Assembly: GCA_026874595.1 (NCBI GenBank)
Contig: CM049310.1
Coordinates: 84,729,056 to 84,793,055, forward strand
From: Sipunculus nudus
Lineage: Eukaryota; Annelida; Sipuncula; Golfingiida; Sipunculidae
Direction of reading: 5' to 3'
DNA length: 64,000 nt
Below the pieces are notes generated by a model. The model was not told the DNA's origin. It was given only the letters and a program-made list of their open reading frames with translations, and did not search any database. The position numbers were made by a program, and so were the translations under genes. The stretch's first letter is position 1. Every line of letters begins with the position of its first letter. This document shows positions 12,301-22,499 of this stretch, piece after piece.

Positions 12301-12727
12301 CCGAAAAGCCTGAATCTTAACCATCTTCAGTTAGCCATTTTCTTTCTTGGAGCAATGAAATTCTGCACAGATAACCTCTCCATCTTAAATTACCTTAATA
12401 TTTATCTGTAGAGATACTGCAAAATTCATTTTACATGGTTTTTTTTTGTCAAACAAGCAATAAGATTGAATAGACTTTGTGTTCAATAAATTGTCTGGGA
12501 AAGTTTAAATTAATGTAGAGCAAGTATTTTAGTCCCCAAAGACTAGATATTTCTAACTGACTGGAAAAATACTGATAAAAGTTAATGTCAAGCCTAAAAT
12601 TTTTAAGAAAAAAAATCAATTGGAAAAGCAAATTCTGTTCTTAGTACTTCTTACCTGTGACATCACTGAGCCATATGAAAATAAGCCCTCCTAGAAATAA
12701 TAAGCTGGAATGATCCCACATGGTTCC
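3203..12727 (-). CDS. LDL-receptor-family protein, 11 coding exons, 3' end not in window
   Basis: This is a cell-surface endocytic receptor gene of the LDLR/LRP family. Exons, listed from the 5' end: 12727-12655, 10883-10761, 10292-10170, 9030-8914, 7939-7808, 6785-6678, 5871-5767, 5190-5019, 4506-4305, 3945-3753, 3325-3203. Spliced by eye, they give one open frame of about 487 residues. The order is signal peptide, LDLa x2, EGF, calcium-binding EGF, YWTD-type propeller, EGF. This is the LDLR/VLDLR core order, but with two ligand-binding repeats instead of the seven or eight of vertebrate LDLR/VLDLR. Introns around the modules are phase 1, as is usual for shuffled extracellular domains; two propeller introns are phase 2 and phase 0. 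I found no transmembrane segment or NPxY tail, so the gene probably continues past the left edge. The family and domain order are secure. The exact orthologue and the bound ligand are not known. Confidence 0.9.
3753..3945 (-). CDS. Receptor exon 10: last propeller blades
   Basis: The 193-base exon enters in phase 0 and leaves in phase 1. It contains LALAVF-like blade sequence ([20 protein letters not shown], with YYIS at the YWTD position) and [10 protein letters not shown]. The acceptor is CTCTTACAG and the donor GTAAGA. Confidence 0.88.
4194..4320 (-). repeat. Three tandem copies of the exon 9 splice donor
   Basis: A 43-bp unit carrying the exon 9 end (CACACCGCAGG|GTAAGT) occurs three times, with TTACCCTG on the plus strand at 4301, 4258 and 4215. 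The middle copy has one change (CACACCACAGG). Each copy keeps a full GTAAGT. Because 43 is not a multiple of three, using an inner donor would shift the frame of exon 10, so I chose the outermost one. Confidence 0.85.
4305..4506 (-). CDS. Receptor exon 9: propeller with FWSE and YWAD blades
   Basis: The 202-base exon enters in phase 2 and leaves in phase 0. It holds the best propeller motifs: QLFWSEVRN, then [19 protein letters not shown] with GSHRR. The exon-intron junction AGG|GTAAGT is repeated in tandem inside the intron (see the 4194-4320 entry). Translation can run past the chosen donor for about 20 residues. The acceptor choice at 4507-4508 (GGTCAG) has a weak pyrimidine tract but keeps the frame. 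Confidence 0.88.
5019..5190 (-). CDS. Receptor exon 8: propeller, third part
   Basis: The 172-base exon enters in phase 1 and leaves in phase 2. It includes [15 protein letters not shown], where YLID replaces YWTD, and several extra cysteines ([14 protein letters not shown]) that may form local disulfides. The acceptor ends ATTACAG and the donor is GTGAGT. Confidence 0.88.
5655..5757. repeat. Tandem duplication beside exon 7 donor
   Basis: Two units of about 51 bp with the core GACAGATTTTATTGTGACAG lie in the intron next to the exon 7 donor. Each unit itself holds two ATTGTGACA half-units. They are noncoding. Confidence 0.75.
5767..5871 (-). CDS. Receptor exon 7: propeller, second part
   Basis: The 105-base phase 1-1 exon reads [20 protein letters not shown] and onward, with FLSS at the YWTD position and a perfect GTAAGT donor. 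A tandem duplication of about 51 bp lies in the intron just past the donor (about 5655-5757). Confidence 0.85.
6440..6550. repeat. Dispersed repeat, copy 2
   Basis: Partner of 2990-3100, within the intron between exons 6 and 7 of the receptor gene. Confidence 0.5.
6678..6785 (-). CDS. Receptor exon 6: propeller, first blade
   Basis: The 108-base phase 1-1 exon encodes 36 residues starting [18 protein letters not shown], which resembles the first strand pair of an LDLR-type propeller. The donor is GTAAGT. The YWTD motif itself is not present in this exon. Confidence 0.85.
7808..7939 (-). CDS. Receptor exon 5: calcium-binding EGF module B
   Basis: The 132-base phase 1-1 exon begins DHDEC and contains [14 protein letters not shown] and CACHSGYRL. 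This is the calcium-binding EGF consensus, with an Asn at the position usually hydroxylated and an aromatic residue (F) after it. It ends CKA, as in LDLR EGF-B just before the propeller. The donor is GTAATA, slightly weak. Confidence 0.93.
8205..8425 (-). repeat. tRNA-derived SINE, head missing
   Basis: Same body blocks as the 11.7-kb copy (GGTGCCAACCAGGCCTGG, GCTGGGTCATGACAC, GGGGCAAAGCCTCC). An interrupted C run at about 8340-8366 lies inside it. It sits in the intron between receptor exons 4 and 5. Confidence 0.65.
8914..9030 (-). CDS. Receptor exon 4: EGF-like module A
   Basis: The 117-base phase 1-1 exon encodes an EGF-like fold with six cysteines, ending [16 protein letters not shown]. 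It lacks the DxDEC calcium-binding start, as is common for the first EGF after LDLa repeats. The acceptor ends TTTTCAG and the donor is GTGAGC. Confidence 0.9.
9211..9855. repeat. Segment flanked by 32-bp perfect direct repeats
   Basis: The same 32 bases, starting TCTGTTGTAGTACAAGAACT, occur at 9211-9242 and 9824-9855 in the intron between receptor exons 3 and 4. The 581 bases between them show no coding exon and no inverted ends. A long target duplication or a local duplication would both fit. Confidence 0.7.
10170..10292 (-). CDS. Receptor exon 3: LDLa repeat 2
   Basis: This is a second 123-base phase 1-1 exon encoding a class A module. It has the acidic signature [13 protein letters not shown] and six cysteines. 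The acceptor TTTTTCAG and donor GTAAGA are good. No further LDLa exon was seen between this exon and the EGF exon, so the ligand-binding region has only two repeats. Confidence 0.92.
10761..10883 (-). CDS. Receptor exon 2: LDLa repeat 1
   Basis: This 123-base phase 1-1 exon encodes one LDL-receptor class A module with six cysteines and the calcium-binding signature [13 protein letters not shown]. Such modules bind ligands through their acidic loop. The acceptor TTTCAG and donor GTAAGT are consensus. The repeat-bearing intron upstream (10884-12654) is about 1.8 kb. Confidence 0.93.
11127..11435 (+). repeat. GGTGGCGCCACC-type modular repeat, copy 1
   Basis: Starts AACTAGAATACGGGTAGTCG and runs through GTGTATCAGCCAAAATCAG, GGTGGCACCACCTG, CATATGCAAAATTTCAGG and GACAAACAGACAGACACT. 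The same order is found at 16552-17456 and, inverted, at 30770-31135. It lies in receptor intron 1. Confidence 0.75.
11636..11945 (-). repeat. tRNA-derived SINE, fullest copy
   Basis: On the minus strand the head has a GGGGGAGAGCACAGG A-box region and an AGTTCAAATCTC B box, then a body with GGTTGATGCTGGGCCTGG, and ends in an A-rich tail. A C run lies at 11753-11764. It is inside receptor intron 1. Confidence 0.7.
12655..12727 (-). CDS. Receptor exon 1: start codon and signal peptide
   Basis: The ATG is at 12721-12719 and the exon ends at a GTAAGA donor, leaving phase 1. It encodes 22 residues, MWDHSS followed by a hydrophobic core ([12 protein letters not shown]), which fits a secretory signal peptide. 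A pyrimidine-rich acceptor ending TTGCAG stands six bases before the ATG. The 5' UTR is therefore probably split, with an untranslated exon upstream that I could not locate. Confidence 0.85.
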
Positions 12728-15668
12728 CTGCAACAAAACAAGCAGACACTGATCAACATGTTAAACATGTATTCATGCAGCTATGGTACACACTCGTCCT
12801 CCCATAAAAGTGGCCCCTGGTATAGAAGCTCCTCTACTTCAACTTGTATTAATTTATGGTGACTGATTGCACAGTAAGCTTTATCACTGGCAAATACACA
12901 AGGAGAGCAGAGGCATTAAGGCTACAGAGCAGGTCAAAATCTGTAGTACTGGTATGTTTTAGTAGCCTATCCTTGAAGGGACATATTCAGGAGTTAAATT
13001 ATGGCTATTCTTTCACACTTTCAGTTCAGTTTTGCTTTATACAAATATTTCATAAGCAAAACCATCCCAGCACACGGTCTCATTTCCTTGCATACAGCTG
13101 TTTAATGGCTCTGCTTGTTGGTAAACAGTCTGTTTACCATAAAAGGGCCGCGTGACCGGAGGTCCGATTAAGAGGGGCAACACGCTGTTTCAGCCAGCAG
13201 AAACATGTATTACATTTTTGGGCCAAGTCAGACCGGATATCTTCTGATTGACATGTTTTGGCTCAAGGATGCACAGGGCCCCACGGGCTGTGTTTTTGTT
13301 GACACCTTTCATCCCGCCCGGTCCACTATTTTTAACATTTGTTTAAAGGAGAAAGCAAACAGTTTCAGGGCAATATTTTGGCAAGTACCGATTATTTTGG
13401 GAAGAAGCTATTTTTCGTGTTAACTCAACATGCTTTATAGGTGATTGGGCCCCTTCCGTGCAGAATGGTCTTGCCTATATACAATCAAATACAAGGTTAG
13501 ATTCTATTTTGGTTTTGTAAATTTTACAGACTGAAGTTTTTAGAATGGTGGAGATATATACTAGTCGTGACAGAACTAACAAATGACTGTATATTTCTGA
13601 CTGTTCATCATCTCAAATAGTGTACAGGCTAACATGCTTGTTATTATATTTAATAAACTATAGCATTTATATGTTCATCATCTCAACTGGTGTACAGGCC
13701 TACATGCTTGCTAATATATTTAATGATCAACAGCCTATGTGTATGTATGGTAACCTTTGGTATTTTAATTACCGTAATGTCTACATCAGTTCGTATCCTT
13801 CATTAGTTCACACACTATAAATTTCCTGAATCATATTTTTCTATATTACATATATGAATTCGTACACCAACATACTGTGCCGATATTAGCTATTGCCGGT
13901 GACCACCGGCGGTCCGTATGAACAGTAATTGTAGCTATGATTAAAACGGCTTTGCATGCGGAGATGAATCAAATGTCTACGCTGTTCACCTGATAACAAC
14001 ACATCTTTATGTCTTAGTGTGAGGAAGTAACATGATAATTTATCGGAATAATTTTATCAGATTTGCGACTTCATGTATGTAAATAGGGAAAACTGTCGCT
14101 TAACTGATACTGATGGGCCACCTTTGCTTCAGACTTGTTACAGCATGAATGTGATTTGAACAATAGAACTCGAGGTAAAAAATGTGTCTTAATCGATAAT
14201 ATTTTGTTTACTTAATAATATAATAAGAAGGATTTGTAAGTGGGACAAAAATCACATTAGCTGATGATCATATACTAGTAATCCACTTGGGACAAACCTC
14301 GCACGGACCACTGATCACAGGCATGACCTGGTGCTACAAGACATCAAAGGTTAAATGGAGATCGTCAGAGTGCTTTGAACTGCAGCTACAAAGGATATAC
14401 CGCTGTCTTCAAGGGTTTTAATTTGATAAATCCCGGTTATGTCCGTGAAATAATTTATTTTTCTTCCCCGCTGTATAAATCTTATTAGAATCTCCCAAAT
14501 AAAAACTTCCGCGTAATTCGTTGGTTACTGTGGCCATTTGGATAAAGGCGCATGAACTGCTCTAGTGTGAACTATGTGCCCCTGGTTCAAACCTGCCAAA
14601 TTTTTCCCCCCTTTTATGTTACTCCCCCGTCCCAGTTTAAAAATATGATAAACATATTTTTTTCATTTATTTATTTCCACTGAAATTACCAAACGGGTAA
14701 AATAAACAATTTATTGAAATATGTAAATAAATCTGCTGAGATTATATATTCACGGCTGTAATAAGTTCACTAGCCGCCAGGTGGCACCCCGAATAAATTT
14801 CACCATTACTATTTTATTAGGGCGTATTCTGCAATCCATACAAGTAATGTAAATGTAAATGAATTAAATGTTGCCATGAAGTATTATAAAACAATAGCCC
14901 ATTTTCTTACCACTAATGATGCTACGCACCGCTGTAGGCTGTGAGAAACCCCTGGCTAATGATGTTTTCCTTTCATGTCCAAACTGTGAAACACTTCGTT
15001 GCTTGTTTGTTTACCAATAATTTATTTGATGTGTAATATTAAGGTGCTCAGTGACTCCTGTCAATTTTGTTTGCACCACGCCCGTGATCAAATAAATTTG
15101 TTAACATACTAATGAGGTACAAATTTAACAGTTTGGGGTAATGAATTACTGAAGTTCTTTTGCCGGAAGCTGGATTTTTGACGATCTTTATGATCTTATC
15201 TGCCGGTCTTTGGGTTACAAATGTTAAGTTTGTTACGGCCGGCAGTACAGGCCGTCCCTTACCCCCGACCGGCGCGGCTAAAACCCTTTATATTATACAT
15301 ATATATATATATATATATATAAAACACCCGTTTATAAAATGCCAGTTACGGGATAAACTGGATATCTTTTTCGTCACCAGCAGCGCTCACATATATTCCC
15401 GAACAAGTGTTAAATAATAATTAACATGGGAGTTGCCGTACATCATCTATTATCGCCCATGGCCGGTTCTCAGGTGTCAAATGATCTTCTCTCCTGCAAT
15501 ATTCTAATTTTTCATATTTTACATATAATAATTCACACACTGAGAAAAATAATTATTTTTTCCTGTACGAATTCAAGTAGACATTACGGTAAGCTATAAC
15601 TAAACACAGACATTTCTATTGAGTATTTAAATGAAAACACACATTTCCTAACTGCAAACTCTTATGTT
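12728..15668. other. Region upstream of the receptor start codon
   Basis: No supported coding exon. It must hold, or lie before, the receptor's untranslated first exon, because an acceptor abuts the start-codon exon. It includes short AT microsatellites near 15295-15320 and a few palindromes such as CCGGTGACCACCGG near 13900. Promoter position is unknown. Confidence 0.5.
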
Positions 15669-16252
15669 TAGTGATGGGAGTCGGTTCCTTTTTCATAATC
15701 GATCATCGGTTTGAGCAAACCGATCGATGATCAATTAATAATCAGTTTGGGAAAATATAAAGAAACATTCAGTTTTTCTGTGAAACTGTAATTTCTTAAC
15801 CAAGCCCGCATGTCTTAGTAATTCTACCTTAAGAAAAGAAGTTTTTGCCTTTTTTATATCTTCCTATTATTAGTAAAATAGGCTTTTAAAAGTTTCATTG
15901 AATTATTTATAATAATCAAGAATTAAATGAAAATCCAGTACATGTACTTGCTGCATACACCTGGATAATTTATGGAGCATTTTAACGCCATACCGCTCAT
16001 ATTGTGCAATGTACATCTCGTTACAAAACTCCCCGCTAATTCTGCAGCTCCCTGCCAGTTCACAGAGGTTTATTACGTCCTCCGTTCTCGCATCTACCGT
16101 GTTATACTCAGTTACATACGGAAGTTGTTTTGGAAAAAGAACTCATTATCATGATTATGATGTAATCGATAGTTGCCTTTGGTAATCGAGCGCTTGAAAG
16201 TGGCATCAAACCGACTGACTTTTGATAAAACTCGATGATCGGCCCACCACTA
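15669..16252. mobile_element. hAT-like non-autonomous element, perfect 8-bp TSD
   Basis: The ends TAGTGATGGG and CCCACCACTA form inverted repeats, which continue through related CGATCATCG sequence. CTTATGTT flanks the element on both sides (15661-15668 and 16253-16260). No transposase is visible in its 584 bp. An inner palindrome ATCATCGGTTT..AAACCGATCGATGAT lies near the left end. The 8-bp target duplication supports the hAT superfamily. Confidence 0.85.
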
Positions 16253-16551
16253 CTTATGTTATTTGCAAAACTTTGTAATCAATTATGATGGCACTGACAG
16301 ATTGATTATCAGGTTGTTTTGCATTGACTGACCAATCACTGATTATAATCTATCAAAGGGCTATCACTGGTAAAAACAATGATTAAAATGAAGATTCTGT
16401 GCAAAAAAGCAGTAATACAAATGCAATACATAAGAATTACCATACATGTAAATTCCTTTAATTATGTATATTAATGAACAAATAACTTTCTAGCCTGGTA
16501 ATACTATATATTACAAAAATATTTTATCCTGATGGTTTGTATTTAATAATT

Positions 16552-17456
16552 AAACTAGAATACAGGTAGTTGACAAGCGACTATGTGTATCCGCCAAAAT
16601 CAGAGTGGAACGGGTGAAGTGAGGCATGGATTGAGTGGCAAGGGGAAGTAGAGTGAGTTGTGTTGCAAATTAGCATGGATGTCTGCAGCCGAAATGTGTA
16701 TGTAGGTTGCGCAACATACCACAAATCCAGAAAGCTGTCCAAATTGTATACATATGCAAAATTTTAGGCAGATAAGTCAAACCTCTACATGTATATGAGT
16801 GACTTTATCCACAGCAGACAAACAGACAGACGCTGTGCAAATATGGTTGCAGGTGGCCCCTCCAGTTTTGTGTATGATTGGGAGCTATGTGAGATGTACA
16901 CACATGCAAAATTTTGGCCCAATCGGGTCAAACGGTTATGAAGATATAAGCTTGGATGTCTGCATCGTGAACATGAACGTAGGTGGCACCACCTGTCATA
17001 AAAATCAAGAAAGCCATCCAGGATGTATATGTATGCCAAATTTCAGGTGAATTAGTCAAACCACTGCAGAGATATGAGTGATTTTCACCAAAGGCAGATG
17101 AACAGATGGACACTGTGTAATCATGGTTGCAGGTGGCGCCACCATTTTTTGTGTATGTTATAAAGCTATTCAAAGGCTACATTTGTACAAAAATTTTTTC
17201 CTGATTGGTCAAATCGTTTCCTAGATATGTGGGTTTATGTATGGAAACAGATGCACAAATGGACGCTGGGCAGAGAGGAAAGGTCAGAGGTCAAAACAAA
17301 TTTGGTGTGCAGCAGTTCACATGTGACCTGAACATAATCCCGGGTTTCGTAAAATTCTGCTAAGCGGTTACTAAGGAGTTCTCTGGACACCTACACGGCG
17401 GCGGCGGCAGGGGGCTGAAAACATAGTATCCCCAAAACTCTGTTTTGGCGGATACA
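16552..17456 (+). repeat. GGTGGCGCCACC-type modular repeat, copy 2 (longest)
   Basis: About 905 bp made of modules of roughly 130-150 bp. Each contains GCAGGTGGCVCCWCC, then CATATGCAAAATTT-like and GTCAAACC..GAGATATGAGTGA, then GGCAGAYGAACAGAYGGACA. It opens with GTGTATCCGCCAAAA and closes with GTTTTGGCGGATACA, an inverted pair, so it looks like a bounded element. There is no coding sequence. Confidence 0.75.
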
Positions 17457-17867
17457 ATTACAAATTATATAATTATATTTAATGATTATATAAACAAAAG
17501 GACATGTGGATTCACCATGAACAAAAATATGAGTTCCCTTGGAAGTCGAGCTGTAATACTGAGGAACGGCTTTAATGGATGTTCATTACATGCACGTATA
17601 CATCTGCATTATCTACACATGTATGTATACATATGGGTTCAACCACCTGATGCACTCATTAGATATACAGGTATAGATTTGTACAAGTGCAATTAACATG
17701 CAATACAGGATGCTCAGGACATGTTCATTCACATTACCTTGATTACACAATATCACTCAGCAAATTGTCATTCATTCTCTTTAAAAATTTTTAAAATAAA
17801 ATTAACATATCTCCATTGCATTAAAAAAATAATAACTTAACAGCCCATAATTTTGATGTGATCTGTG

Positions 17868-18012
17868 ACACCCGGGGTTTTGGTGTGTACCGGTACACAA
17901 AATGGGGGAGGCCCCATGAGCTGTTTTTGAGAAACCAGGAGAAATAAACCTATTACTTATAGGGGTGCAGGAATACAACACATGTACTCCGAAAACAGCA
18001 TCCAGGCCCTGC
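17868..18012. repeat. Dispersed repeat shared with 59868-60010
   Basis: Shares CCCATGAGC, GGAGAAATAAACC and GTACTCCGAA(R)ACRGC blocks in the same order and spacing as 59868-60010. Confidence 0.55.
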
Positions 18013-18620
18013 AATTTATTTAGTCCATACAGTGACCTTCTACAATATAAGCCACAGTACAAGCAATGGATCCATTGCATCTTCTTTGTCTGCCTGTTTA
18101 CTAACCACAAGACACAAGAATACAGCTTTTCAAGACTAATGAATGTGTTTCATGGTTCGATAGCAACTAAAATTGAACTTGGATCATCATTTTTAAACAT
18201 TTACTGACCTTTTCACCAGAGACATATCAGCGAGTTTAGTAGGAACAGTGAAGACATTCACATGAGGCTTGAATACCTCAATGGAAGCTTTGCTGACTTA
18301 TGTACTGACAGCTAGAATTTTGTTACATTTTGTTTAAACAGGCCAACTTGAGTGAGGCGTTGGCACACGGTATTTGTAACACCTATTTACACTGGTTACA
18401 AGGGCACTCAGTGGTGTGTAGTCTGAGGCTAATATTGTAGAAACTCTCACTGTATGGATATCGGACTCAATGTATGGCAGAGCCTAATATTCCACAACCG
18501 ATACCATCACAGTTGCGGGAATGACCTGTACAATTAGACCATGTCATAATGAAATGGTAGAGGGTATCAACAAACTCTATAAAGTGCTAATCATACACAT
18601 CAAAATACTGTACATCAGTG

Positions 18621-19031
18621 TAGTCTCTCCAACAGACGCCAGGTGCCGCTACCGCTCTTGCACCAGTACGTCTTTTATTGGACGCCGTTTTTTTCAAGAA
18701 TCTTGAAAAACGGAAGTGCCATTGGGCATGCGCAAGGAAACCCCCCAGCACCTGGAGGTGAAACCAGAGTGGATGTCGCCCTTGCACAAACCCGGCAGAC
18801 CCCTATAAAGACATGTAAACAATATTGTTTTATGTGTGGCAAAAATAATCCACTTTTGCTTTATGTGTGGCAAAAATAATCCACTTTTGCTTGTCTATTG
18901 CAAGGATGGTATAGTAGGGGGATTCCTTGCGCATGCCAAACAACACTTCCGTTCCAAAGAAAAATGGTGTCCAATAACAGACGTACTGGTGCAAGAGCAG
19001 TAGCAGCACCTGGCGTCTGTTGGAGAGACTA
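18621..19031. mobile_element. Long-TIR foldback (Mutator-like) MITE with 10-bp TSD
   Basis: Two arms of about 115-120 bp are inverted copies, starting TAGTCTCTCCAACAGACGCC on both sides and including GCTCTTGCACCAGTACGTCT and GGCATGCGCAAGGAA. TACATCAGTG flanks both ends (18611-18620 and 19032-19041). The centre holds a 31-bp unit in perfect tandem duplicate (18829-18859 and 18860-18890). Long arms with a 9-11 bp duplication are typical of Mutator-like elements. No transposase is present. Confidence 0.88.
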
Positions 19032-19041
19032 TACATCAGTG

Positions 19042-20690
19042 TGTCTTTGGTAGTAAAAAGGTCTTTCTGGCAACATAACCATGTTCTCACCTTTATATTT
19101 TAATGAAACATTATCCTCAAAATATCCTTGTAAGCCTGCCATGATATAAACCTACAAACTTATGAACTTGTAAGCAAATGTTGATTAGACTTGTACCCTG
19201 CATGGACCCCTATTAACGCCCACTTTTTTCCAGTTCCAACAGCTATTATCCCATTGTAAATGACTGGGGGACAGTTCACATTTTCATGGCAACTTCTTTT
19301 CCATGTAAACATTTGGGCTCTTGGTAAAATGACATATGTATACGGTAAATGAGCATTGAATTGGTGCTACAATCTTACTTTTAAGTTTCATAAAACATCA
19401 AAAGACATCGAAAAAGGTAATTATCTCATACTGATACGGAATAAAACAGTAAAAAGTAACTTAATTATAAGTTATATACGATTCCAAAGGGGTCTCCTTT
19501 TTTAAACCTTACACAGCCTTTTCATAACTTAAGGGTCAATCTCAAGATGTAGGTGTACAGTAGCAGAGCTAACTGGAATAAAGCGTCTTGAGACAAGACA
19601 AGGCCTTATAATATTGAGTCCTTTTTAAATGGGCAAACAAGGCAGAAATTGATCCCCCGCGATCGCGAAGGGCGTTTGGTGGCAACACCGAGCATCAAGA
19701 AAGTTGAACGAGAAATAACTTTTTTTGGATTCCCAAATCCTCATTATAGGAAGATTTAATTTATAATAATAGTGGTGTCCTCTCAATGTCACAGTCGAAT
19801 CGGTTTACAGATCAATATATAATTCCAAAATATATAAGAATTTTAAAGAAATACTACGTTCCCTGCATTTGGCAACTTGCCAAACCATCCAATCAATAAT
19901 CATGACAATGAAATTTCATGTTACCTGTTTAGTCAGTGTACCTATGCCGTATCCGGTTGTCCTTTCATTTTTGGTACGAGTTACTGGCCATTTTAGTCTG
20001 TCGTTATTGCATGATTTGTGAACACTGTCCTATTCTTTTTCTAGTGAGATCTGACGAAAAAGTTTTCAGTTTTCTTTCCCGCGATTTCACCGTCTCGCCT
20101 ACTCTGCGTTTGATCAAGGATATATCACGCTCCACGCATACGCAGAAATTGTGCAGGCGGAGCCTGTGTGATGGCGATTAGGCTAGCTGATTTTTTTACA
20201 TATTCTTAAACAGACAATATTTTCAATACATGATATTCAAGCTACAAGTACACAACATAAATATATGCATCACTAATCCACCTGCCGACTCTGCTGCAAC
20301 TTGGATAACAAATAAAACCTGTGCTCTCTTTGAGGGGAATGCGAGGAAATAAAGTCTTTTTTCTGAAATAAAGTGAAAGTCTAGCACCAATTGTGCGTAG
20401 GGTGGTGAGAAGATTTTGAACGACGCGGAGGGGCGGAAGGGGGGGGGGGGGGAAGGATGTAGAAAGTTTTTAAGTTCCTGTTGCAATGGCAATGGTGCCC
20501 CACTGCGCAGATCGGACTAACAAGACTATATAGGCCTATTACTCTGCAAGTTAGGGATCTTTTGTGTTGAAATTATATAGGCCTACCCACAATGCTTTGG
20601 GGGTTCTAAATACACCGACGGCGTAGATAAACATGTAGTGAAGACTGAAGAGGGTGAAAAATATATATAAAGCTATAAGATCTCTAAAAA
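19042..20690. other. No gene seen
   Basis: AT-rich sequence with short frames lacking splice context or known motifs. A poly-G run of about 14 lies near 20440. Confidence 0.45.
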
Positions 20691-21380
20691 CCAGAACTGC
20701 GGAAACGATTGCAGGTGGCGCCACCTGAGATAAGGCTATCCAAATCTGCGGATATGTAAAATTTCATACCAAAACAGCCACCCTTGCACCTGTGTGATTT
20801 TCACCGGATACAGACGGGGTCAAAATGAGCGCAGTTCGCACCACCACCTATATATTAGATTAAGCTGTCCAAGTTTTATGGGCATGCAACGCGTTTAAAG
20901 AAAATACATCAATTCACTCCTGAGATATGCAATAATTTTCTCCCATAACAGAAGCACACAGATGGATACCGCAAATGATATGATTGGAGATGGTGCCAGT
21001 TTGTTGGGCCGCCAGCGTCCACTTCTGGATTAACCTCCTTGAGATATTAAAGCTCCCCAAACGGAGAAACAATTCTATAGATTGCGGCTCCAGTCATGAT
21101 CGGGATGAAATTCTTTGAACAAAGTTTTGGGCAATACATCATCCACTCATGAGATACAGAAGCATGGAAACTGTTGTAGGTTGCGCCACCAGTCTCATGT
21201 AGAATTTATCATTTTTACCCAGAAGCGCCTGGATACATCTGACCCTATAGGCCTAGCGCTGACAAGTTTTGCCAAATTTTTATTTAATGGTTCTCTGGAA
21301 GTTTTCGAAACGAACGCGGCGATAGCTGGATTGGGACATAGTAGGCTTATCCACGAAACTCTCTACGACGGATACAGTTA
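20690..21380 (+). repeat. Diverged modular repeat related to 16552-17456
   Basis: Contains GCAGGTGGCGCCACCTGAGAT, a later GGTTGCGCCACCAG module and a GGATACAG end, with similar spacing between modules, but is more diverged than the copies at 11, 16.5 and 31 kb. Confidence 0.55.
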
Positions 21381-21879
21381 GTAAATGTTAAGTATACATT
21401 TGCCACTCAACATTATACCATGTGGCACAGAGCACACATGAGAGCTGGAAAAAGCAAAGATTTATTTTCATAAAAAAAATAATAGCATATTCTAATCTGA
21501 AAGATCTACAGGTTATTAAATTTACCAATGGGGAGTACTATAAACAAGATTTTTGCACACACAAAAAAAGAAAAGAAAAGAACAAGCACATTCTTGGAAT
21601 TAATGTCCTCCGCTTTAGGCTCTTGTTGTCTTTCATGCTTGATAAGCAACCAAAATTATGACATGTGGAAAAAATTTTGAGGGCACATGAAAACTTAAAC
21701 AGATGCACATTGACATGTGGAGACATCTGCAAGCGAACATTAAAAACTAAACCACATTGAGAAATAGGACCAAAAACCACTATTCATGTTGAGACATCTG
21801 CAGACGAACATACATTAAAACATATTGAGAAATTGGACCAAAATTTGATAATTATGCTTTTTAGCTGGAGAGATATATT

Positions 21880-22490
21880 TATCAGAAAGACACTCCAAAA
21901 CTCCTAGCACTGACCAAAATTTGAATGAAATCGGATAATATTTAGGAAAGTTATCGCACGGAAACGAAAAAAACTGGCGGACAGACAGAGTGACAGACAG
22001 ACAGAAGCCAGACACTCAAAACAATTCCAACCAAGGTAAGCATGAGAGCAATCACTGACCAAAATTTGAATGAAATCGGATATTTGGGAAAGTTATCGCA
22101 CAGAAACGAAAACCTGACTGACGGGCAGACAGAGTGACAGACAGACATACAGATAGAAGCAAGACACTCCAAAACCAATCCAAATCAAGGTAAGCATGAG
22201 AGCAATCACTTACCCAAATTTGAATGAAACCGGATAATTTTTAGGAAAGTTATTGCACGGCAACAAAAACCTGACGAACGGACAGACAGATGGACAGACA
22301 GACAATAATACAGAAGCTAGACATTCCAAAACCAATCCCAATCAAGGTAGGCATGAGAGCGATCACTGACAAAAATTTGAATGAAATCGGATAATATTTA
22401 GGAAAGTTATCGCACGGAAACGAAACTTGATTGACAGATAGAATCCAGACAAAACCAATCCCAACCAGTGTTTGCATGAGAGCAAGACTG
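21880..22490. repeat. Tandem array of about 150-bp units
   Basis: TTTGAATGAAATCGGAT recurs after positions 21909, 22054, 22209 and 22366 (periods 145-157). Each is followed by AAAGTTATYGCAC and a GACAGACAGA-rich tail, with a CATGAGAGC block between units. There are at least four units. Frames on the minus strand here are repeats of the same peptide and not a gene. Confidence 0.85.
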
Positions 22491-22499
22491 ACAGACAAA

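Noticed and set aside
13205-13423. 72-codon plus-strand frame starting MYYIFGPSQ
   Set aside because: The peptide looks plausible by eye, but there is no start context, splice signal or family match.
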